Of a stretch of DNA of 26,634 nt, positions 21,248 through 26,634 are shown piece by piece. The first letter of the stretch is position 1. Each line of letters begins with the position of its first letter. Source of the stretch: a virus; the IMG/VR virus record IMGVR_UViG_3300043438_002022, positions 1-26,634 of that record. One strand, given 5' to 3'. The position numbers were made by a program, and so were the translations under genes. The notes beneath the pieces were generated by a model. It was given only the letters and a program-made list of their open reading frames with translations, was not told the DNA's origin and made no database searches.

Positions 21248-24200
21248 ATTTGGCTTCTAGTGCGGCGAGGCGGGTGCGGAGGGACTTGAGTTCAGCGATA
21301 GCCAGCGGCATGAACTTGGAGGCGTCCATTGCCCACTGTTGCGTGACTGTCTCCGGGTCGTCGTCGCCCTTGGTCACGGCCTGCGGGAAGATGGAATAGA
21401 CCTCTTGAGCGATGAAGCCGTAGGTGTCTTTGACGCCGGATTTCCAGTCGTGGAGGACGGGCCGCAGGGAGTCGATGATGCTACCGGAATTGGTCAGCGG
21501 GCGGATGTTGGTTTTTAGCCGCGCATCCGATGACGTGTTGTATGCCGTCGCGGTGGTGGTGACGGAAATGGTTCCCACTTGGGTTGTGTCGCGCCGGAAA
21601 ACAACTACCGCGCCATCGTCGGTGCGGCGGCGAATGTTGACCGAGGCATTGCTTGCGCGTGACACGTTTAACTCCGCGCCGTTGCTCATCGTCACGCCGT
21701 CCGTGGTGCCCGATGAGGTGTCGCTCACGTTGTTGCCCGACCAAACAGACCCCGTCGCCCCCAACGCCCCAGTCACGGCGACAGTACCAGAACCTGTGAT
21801 ACGCAGGCGTTCAGTGGAAGAAGCGCCTGTTAGGAAAACAATATGGGCGTTGTCAAACCCCTCTTGCCGCCCTTGAAAAATTAGGTCGCCGTAATTAAAG
21901 CCACTTAGCGATTGTGCCGCATAGATTACGGGTAGCTGAGAATTCGTAGGTTTGGAATTAGCAAACTGGCCAAATGCAAGAGCGCCGTTCACTTCAAGTT
22001 TATATCCCGGCGTCGTCGTCCCAATGCCGACGTTACCGCTGCTGTCGATACGCATACGCTCGGTAGAAACCGTAGCAAATTTCATGTTGCTAGATGTGTC
22101 TACAGTAAACCAACCTTTTTCAACGGTGTTTGCATTATTGACCCACTGAATAAATGAACCTTCCGCATCCGCTGCGGCTTGACGAAGAATAATTGCTCCT
22201 GTTGTCGCGGCGGCGTTTTGGATAAAACGCCCGTTTCCGTTTACGTCCAATTTTGTACTGGGACTTGTCGTTCCAATTCCGACGTTGCCGGTCGTAGAAG
22301 CAATCGTCATCCGCTCGTCTGTTCCCGTTCGGAACCGCAAATCTAAACCACCGGTTTCGGCGTTATTCGTGCTTGAGATAAAAGAATACTGTCCGACGCC
22401 GCCCTCAAAATATGAGCCGAGAACAAGCCGCTGATCTGCGTTATCGACAACAACTTTTGCGATAGTCCCAGAAGTTCCACTGAAGAATCCGTTACCGGCT
22501 ACATGAAGCTTGAAGCCGGATTCTATCGAGGTCGTCCCAATACCGACGTTACCGCTGCTGTCGATACGCATCCGCTCCGTGCCAAAAGCAACATTGGCCG
22601 TACCTAATGATTGGCCTGTGGCTCCAGTAAAAAATGCCAACCCTGTAGAAGCTGCGCTGGTAGAAGTCCAATTTGCTTCTGCAATTGCACTGATACTGGC
22701 TGGGTAAGTGAATGTGGGTGTGGTGTTGTAATTTCCACCAAAATAAATTGTTCCAAGTGCGTTGCCACTAACAATACCGGTTGAGCCGTTAGACATGTAA
22801 CGTTCTAAGACAAGACCACCACTAAAACCTTGAGAAGAATTAGTATCAACGCGATTTCCTTGAACTCTAATGACGGGCGAAGCATTGGCAGCATCCGTAT
22901 CTTGAACAAAGATACCACCAGTTACATTGTTAGCAGAAATTGAAAGTTTATAAGAAGGACTCGTCGTGCCGATGCCGACGTTGCCGCCTTTGGCTAATAC
23001 CAGTCCAGAACCCCACGAGTCTCCAAATATATTTAATGCCATATAACTATTGGAATAACTTGCAGCAGATGTTCCTTTGTAAAAACCAATTAATGCTTCT
23101 TTTCCTGAAACCGCCGACTGTCCAATCGAAATACTCATCAATTGAGAATCGGGTTGGGATGGTTGAAAAAAGTTGGCGACGTTTTGATAGTTTGTAGTTC
23201 CGGATGTGTTTACATCTAAAGTTGCCAAAGGACTCGATGTGCCAATACCGACGTTGCCGTTAGAAATTATACGAACAGCTTCATTAGTTGTACTTAATGC
23301 CAAATAATTTGTTGAATTGTTAGTAATGCCACTAGCAACAATAGAATTTTTATATGCACCTTGCTGTAATACCTGTAGTTGATAACCACCACCTTCAGCG
23401 GCGGCAACATTGAATTCAACATTAGCAAACATTTTAACATAATCTGCTTTTGTAGATGTTGAATTTAATCCACTGAATATAAGTCCAGATAATGCTCCAG
23501 CAGAGGCGGTGCTACCTATATCAAGTTTAGCACTTGGACTGCTCGTGCCAATACCAACACTACCATTATCAAAAATACTGCTACTACCAATTGTATTAGC
23601 ACCTGTAAATTTAGTTACATAGTTTGTTGTGCCATTTGATACACCAGCAAAATAACTCGCAGTTGATGCTAAACTAGATGTTCCTGTGATCGGACCATTT
23701 ACACTTAAACTACCACTTATACTTACACTACCTGTAAATTCTTGTTTATCATTACTAGCATCGCCAAACTTGTTGCTGCCTGTAATGACCATAACACTAC
23801 TTGTAACATACTCTACAGTTAAGTTTGTAATTTTAGCAAAACTTGCTGTAACTTGATTAACTGTAATATTACTATTAGTATCAAATGCAACGCCGCCGCC
23901 GTTACTTAATTGAGCAGAAGATGAAACAACATTATTTGGAAGAACATAAATGTTTGGAGCATATGATGCACTAAGTGCTGCTAGTGCATATGAAGCTGTA
24001 GATATATAACTTGCAGTTTGAGCTAATAAGACATACGATGCTGTTTGTGCTGTTGTTACAAAACTTGCTGTTTGTGATTGTATTGAAAAGCTTGATGTTA
24101 ATGAATATGAAGCACTGACTGCATTTAATACATAACTAGCACTAAGAGCATACGAAGCACTAAATGCCTGTTCTGAAAAACTTGCTGTACCAAAAATACT

Positions 24201-24428
24201 GCCAGTAATTTTAGCAAAACTTGCTGTAACTTGACCAAAGGTTACATTACTAGTAGTATCAAAAGCAGCACTATTGCCGTTTGTAAATTGAGCACTACCA
24301 CTAACTAGATTGCTTGTTACTAAAATACTTGTGCCGTTGTTCCAACTTTTTCCATTCCAGATCCATGAAAGAGAGCCAGTAGAAAAAATTTGATTTAGCG
24401 TTGGGTTTGATGGAAATATTAGTGCCAT
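21246..24428 (-). CDS. Tail fibre-type protein with S74 intramolecular chaperone (fibre 1)
   Basis: 1060 residues. The N-terminal part (to about 170) has many ASYxL/SASYA repeats and PNNVVSSSAQLSNGGG. Then comes the module FTGSVSISGSLSVNGPITG and six copies of a G(N/S)VGIGT(S/T)(S/T)P-type repeat, a beta-structured shaft motif common in phage fibres. The last 94 residues (from S967, SDARLKTNIRPL...) form a peptidase S74 chaperone, which trimerises the fibre and then cuts itself off before that Ser. Likely role: receptor-binding fibre or fibre-like appendage. DNA near the 3' end is G+C-rich while the 5' end is A/T-rich, a sign of mosaic origin. Fibre 2 upstream shares the N-terminal module. 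No box or Shine-Dalgarno sequence precedes the ATG. Confidence 0.85.
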   Translation of the reverse strand: MALIFPSNPTLNQIFSTGSLSWIWNGKSWNNGTSILVTSNLVSGSAQFTNGNSAAFDTTSNVTFGQVTASFAKITGSIFGTASFSEQAFSASYALSASYVLNAVSASYSLTSSFSIQSQTASFVTTAQTASYVLLAQTASYISTASYALAALSASYAPNIYVLPNNVVSSSAQLSNGGGVAFDTNSNITVNQVTASFAKITNLTVEYVTSSVMVITGSNKFGDASNDKQEFTGSVSISGSLSVNGPITGTSSLASTASYFAGVSNGTTNYVTKFTGANTIGSSSIFDNGSVGIGTSSPSAKLDIGSTASAGALSGLIFSGLNSTSTKADYVKMFANVEFNVAAAEGGGYQLQVLQQGAYKNSIVASGITNNSTNYLALSTTNEAVRIISNGNVGIGTSSPLATLDVNTSGTTNYQNVANFFQPSQPDSQLMSISIGQSAVSGKEALIGFYKGTSAASYSNSYMALNIFGDSWGSGLVLAKGGNVGIGTTSPSYKLSISANNVTGGIFVQDTDAANASPVIRVQGNRVDTNSSQGFSGGLVLERYMSNGSTGIVSGNALGTIYFGGNYNTTPTFTYPASISAIAEANWTSTSAASTGLAFFTGATGQSLGTANVAFGTERMRIDSSGNVGIGTTSIESGFKLHVAGNGFFSGTSGTIAKVVVDNADQRLVLGSYFEGGVGQYSFISSTNNAETGGLDLRFRTGTDERMTIASTTGNVGIGTTSPSTKLDVNGNGRFIQNAAATTGAIILRQAAADAEGSFIQWVNNANTVEKGWFTVDTSSNMKFATVSTERMRIDSSGNVGIGTTTPGYKLEVNGALAFGQFANSKPTNSQLPVIYAAQSLSGFNYGDLIFQGRQEGFDNAHIVFLTGASSTERLRITGSGTVAVTGALGATGSVWSGNNVSDTSSGTTDGVTMSNGAELNVSRASNASVNIRRRTDDGAVVVFRRDTTQVGTISVTTTATAYNTSSDARLKTNIRPLTNSGSIIDSLRPVLHDWKSGVKDTYGFIAQEVYSIFPQAVTKGDDDPETVTQQWAMDASKFMPLAIAELKSLRTRLAALEAK
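22015..22064. repeat. 50-bp direct repeat in fibre 1, copy 1
   Basis: Matches 22531-22580 at 47 of 50 positions. It encodes the ERMRIDSSGNVGIGTT stretch on the minus strand. Shorter, more diverged copies of the same shaft repeat lie at about 22266, 22963, 23238 and 23543. Confidence 0.85.
22531..22580. repeat. 50-bp direct repeat in fibre 1, copy 2
   Basis: Second copy of the repeat at 22015-22064, differing at three positions. Such near-identical copies allow loss or gain of the intervening 516 bp by recombination, which keeps the reading frame (516 is a multiple of three). Confidence 0.85.
23900..24000. repeat. Fibre N-terminal module, copy in fibre 1
   Basis: About 100 bp closely similar to 26211-26310, encoding SASYAPNIYVLPNNVVSSSAQL on the minus strand. 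It shows that the two fibre genes share their proximal part through duplication or gene conversion. Confidence 0.75.
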
Positions 24429-24448
24429 AAGAAAATTAGTTTAGATTG

Positions 24449-24468
24449 TATATATTTTTGCCGCGAAT
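24449..24468. repeat. Seam repeat, copy after fibre 2
   Basis: TATATATTTTTGCCGCGAAT, 17 of 20 bases as at 21228-21247, again at an A/T-rich to G+C-rich boundary following a fibre gene. Confidence 0.5.
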
Positions 24469-24473
24469 GTTTT

Positions 24474-24536
24474 TTAAGATAGTGAATAACCAGCGGCTGT
24501 GTATAGATTCTGGAGTGCTACTTGGTCGGTGGACAT
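24474..24536 (-). CDS. 20-codon ORF after fibre 2
   Basis: ATG one base after the fibre 2 stop (TAACATG), 20 sense codons (MSTDQVALQNLYTAAGYSLS), then TAA. It keeps the G+C-rich composition of the fibre 3' end and stops where the DNA becomes A/T-rich. The DQVALQNLYTAAG stretch resembles the beginning of larger proteins, so it is more likely the cut-off start of a gene that came with the fibre segment than a working peptide, though coupling to the fibre stop could allow translation. Confidence 0.35.
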   Translation of the reverse strand: MSTDQVALQNLYTAAGYSLS

Positions 24537-24537
24537 G

Positions 24538-26634
24538 TTAGTCGTTGGTCGTTTTTGCTGCGAGATAGTAGGTTGTGCCGCCGATTACGATAGTCACGGT
24601 GCGGTTGGGCGAGGTCGGGCTGACGGTGTTGACGGTGTTTCCGATGGCAAGTGCTCCCGTGCTGCTCAACGCCCCAGTCACGGCGAGGCCGGTCGCGGAG
24701 ATGGTGAGGACACTTGTAACGCCATCCGCGCCAAGAGTCATTACCTTGCCGGGTGCGGCGCTATACAAGTTAAAGTTACCGTTGCCCGCACCAAAACCAA
24801 CATATGCTCGTTCGGCGTAGCTGCCAGTGGAATTGTCTCGGTAGCTGATATAACCATAGCCTGTCGTGTCCAAATCAGCGGACGAGTTTATGCGAATCAA
24901 TCCAATCGTTGAGGTTACATCTAACGCACCGGTCACGGCTAGGCCGGTCGTTGTGAACAATCCAACCGTTGAACCCGCAGGATTGATGGCGATGGATGAA
25001 GCAACCAATGACAACGTCGCTCGCGTGCCTACATCGTCCGAGAAGGCTCCGATGATACCACCTCCAGAATAATAATTGTAGAGACCGCCAGAAGCCGATG
25101 CAAAAGCGGCCAAGGCACCTGTGCTGACAGAGTAAGAGTTTTTTGACAACCCCGTGCTCGACAACGCCCCGGTCACGGCCAAGCCGGTGGAGGAGACTCG
25201 CGCATACGAGGTTCCCGCTACGCCGAGATTAACGCCATAAGATGCGGCAACATTTAACCATACCTCTCCGGTTGAAGCTCGGCCAACGTAGTTATTCGCG
25301 GACTGAAATTGCCAAAACACGTCGCCACCGCCAAAGTTTAATAGAGAATTTCCTGTGCCGGTGATACTGCCATCAACGGTTAAATTCCCCGCATCAGTAA
25401 GCTGAAGCCGAGCATTAGTTGCCGCCATATTAAGAATACGGACGGTGCTGCCATCCATGTCCATGATGCGCGTGCCCGATGTAGTTTGAAAATTTATGTT
25501 CGGTGAGTTGGCGGAGCCGTCGTTTAGGGTGAGGCCGGTAGTTGCCGACAACGCACCAGTCACAGCGAGTCCGGTGGAGGAGAGGGTGGCCCGATAAGTT
25601 CCAGCGATTGCAAGGTTGAGTTCGTCGCCGTTGTTGTTGTCGAGAACCGTGTTGTTTACGCCCTGCAAAATTCGGAAGTCCGCGTTTTGTCCCGTGCGCT
25701 TAGCGCGAAATTGAGTGGATGTGCCGGTCGAGGTGATCGTGCCGGTAGAATCCACACTCGTAAAAGCGCCCGTGCTCGGCGTCGCCGCTCCCACGGTGCC
25801 GTTGTATCCGCCCGTCGCACTCAACGCTCCCGTCACACTTAATCCGGTTGAGCTTATGTCCAACACTTTTGCGGCACTAATACTTATTCCAATATTATTT
25901 GCACCAATTCTATACATTCCACTCGTTGTATCAGTTGCCAAGATTAATGATGGTAACAGTACGGTTCCGGCAGCTAATGATAATACATTATTTGATGTTA
26001 TATTACCTACCACACCCAACGACCCTGTAATATTTACACTACCAGTAAACAATTGTGTGTCTGTTGACTTTGTACCAAAAATATTACTACCACTTGCATA
26101 AGCAATACTGCTTGTAATTGTTACTACACTTAGTGCAGTTACTGAAATAGCTGATGCTGTAATTTGACCAACTGTAATATTATTAGAATTTGTGAATGCT
26201 GTTCCACCACCGTTGCTTAATTGAGCAGATGCTGAAACAACATTATTTGGTAATACATAAATGTTTGGAGCATACGAAGCACTAACTGCATTTAATGCGT
26301 ATGAAGCTGTTGTTGAATAAGAGGCACTAACTGCATTTAATGCGTATGAAGCTGTAACAGCCCAACTGCTTGTGATGCTATATAATGAACCTGTAATAAA
26401 GTTGCCATTGGTACCACTTGTACCTGCTGTGCCAGACACAGCTGAACTTGCTGCTACCCAGCTGCCTGTTCCGTTAAAGTAATATACTTTTAAGTCACCT
26501 GTGGTTGTATCCCACCATAATGAACCTGTGTATGGATCAACTGGCGCTGTGTCAGATGTTGTTACAGAAACGCTGTTGCCGCTTGAGCCAGCTGTGCCAC
26601 TTGTACCCGACGAACCGTTTGCGCCACTGCTACC
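24538..26634 (-). CDS. Tail fibre-type protein, partial (fibre 2)
   Basis: The frame is open to the window edge, so the true start is outside; an internal GTG at 26439 is not the start. The visible 698 residues begin with collagen-like Gly-x-y triplets (GSSGANGSSGTSGTAGSSG), then a SLWWDTTTGDLKVYYFNGTGSW motif frequent in phage fibres. ASYALNAVSASY repeats and the same proximal module as fibre 1 (SGSNIFG...LFTGSVNITGSL) follow. The distal half contains five TGL(A/S)VTGAL repeats. It ends TIVIGGTTYYLAAKTTND with no S74 chaperone. From the 3' end to about 25860 the DNA is G+C-rich. Likely a receptor-contacting fibre or a proximal fibre partner of fibre 1. Confidence 0.8.
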   Translation of the reverse strand, partial: GSSGANGSSGTSGTAGSSGNSVSVTTSDTAPVDPYTGSLWWDTTTGDLKVYYFNGTGSWVAASSAVSGTAGTSGTNGNFITGSLYSITSSWAVTASYALNAVSASYSTTASYALNAVSASYAPNIYVLPNNVVSASAQLSNGGGTAFTNSNNITVGQITASAISVTALSVVTITSSIAYASGSNIFGTKSTDTQLFTGSVNITGSLGVVGNITSNNVLSLAAGTVLLPSLILATDTTSGMYRIGANNIGISISAAKVLDISSTGLSVTGALSATGGYNGTVGAATPSTGAFTSVDSTGTITSTGTSTQFRAKRTGQNADFRILQGVNNTVLDNNNGDELNLAIAGTYRATLSSTGLAVTGALSATTGLTLNDGSANSPNINFQTTSGTRIMDMDGSTVRILNMAATNARLQLTDAGNLTVDGSITGTGNSLLNFGGGDVFWQFQSANNYVGRASTGEVWLNVAASYGVNLGVAGTSYARVSSTGLAVTGALSSTGLSKNSYSVSTGALAAFASASGGLYNYYSGGGIIGAFSDDVGTRATLSLVASSIAINPAGSTVGLFTTTGLAVTGALDVTSTIGLIRINSSADLDTTGYGYISYRDNSTGSYAERAYVGFGAGNGNFNLYSAAPGKVMTLGADGVTSVLTISATGLAVTGALSSTGALAIGNTVNTVSPTSPNRTVTIVIGGTTYYLAAKTTND
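24659..25851. repeat. Five dispersed VTGAL-coding repeats in fibre 2
   Basis: About 30-bp units beginning AACGCxCCxGTCACxG occur near 24667, 24923, 25163, 25550 and 25823; each encodes TGLAVTGAL or TGLSVTGAL on the minus strand. A related unit lies in fibre 1 at 21763. Between them the sequence differs, so each repeat marks the edge of a separate shaft module. Confidence 0.8.
26211..26310. repeat. Fibre N-terminal module, copy in fibre 2
   Basis: Partner of 23900-24000; encodes SASYAPNIYVLPNNVVSASAQL. Diverged at scattered third positions, so this is not a recent exact copy. Confidence 0.75.
26279..26355. repeat. 32-bp tandem repeat, period 45
   Basis: 26279-26310 and 26324-26355 are identical. 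On the minus strand they encode TASYALNAVSA twice; the 45-bp period keeps the frame, so copy-number change would lengthen or shorten the fibre by 15 residues. Confidence 0.85.

Noticed and set aside
24659-25851. Regularly recurring 30-bp units as a CRISPR-like array
   Set aside because: The units are diverged, unevenly spaced (about 240-390 bp) and encode in-frame VTGAL shaft motifs of a fibre.
26437-26439. GTG as the start of fibre 2
   Set aside because: The frame stays open through collagen-like triplets and a WWDTTTG motif to the window edge, so the gene is cut by the window rather than beginning here.

Overview
The window is 26.6 kb of a tailed-phage genome, and almost every gene reads on the minus strand. 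Proteins recognisable as a T4-type contractile tail sheath (gp18-like) and tail tube (gp19-like), two T4 gp26-type baseplate proteins and a tape-measure-like protein point to a myovirus of the broad T4-like assemblage. The DNA is AT-rich and most starts lack a Shine-Dalgarno sequence. A lipoprotein gene with a lipobox, a coiled coil and C-terminal membrane helices suggests a host with two membranes. The host cannot be named from this sequence.

Reading in the direction of transcription (high to low coordinates): two long tail-fibre-type genes (24538-26634, cut by the window edge, and 21246-24428). The second fibre carries a C-terminal self-cleaving chaperone. Four small genes follow (19481-21142), then the large sheath gene (16389-19367) and its intrinsic terminator. 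Next is a non-structural block (11234-16278): a large homing-endonuclease-like gene, a HAD-type 5'-nucleotidase-like gene, a nucleotidyltransferase, a flavodoxin-fold oxidoreductase and an unknown gene. Then come the tail tube gene, a second terminator, and a second endonuclease paralogous to the first (8748-10454). A sigma70-like promoter leads into four consecutive genes (5906-8577) whose products share one N-terminal leader peptide. They are followed by the lipoprotein/possible spanin, the two tandem gp26-like genes and the tape-measure-like gene.

The tail genes jointly build sheath, tube, hub and fibres. Sheath and tube are neighbours in T4 but are separated here by cargo genes, with an endonuclease gene directly downstream of each. 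The four leader-tagged proteins look like a family routed to one destination; delivery into the prohead, as for T4 internal proteins, is a testable possibility. An AT-rich octamer, TATTTATA on the coding strand (the exact reverse complement of the T4 late-promoter octamer), recurs in the gaps before many genes and may be this phage's late promoter. The fibre genes are mosaics of G+C-rich and A+T-rich segments with internal repeats, as expected of host-range loci that recombine.

No tRNA, CRISPR array, insertion sequence or integrase was found. No gap exceeds 300 bases; the longest is 11015-11233.
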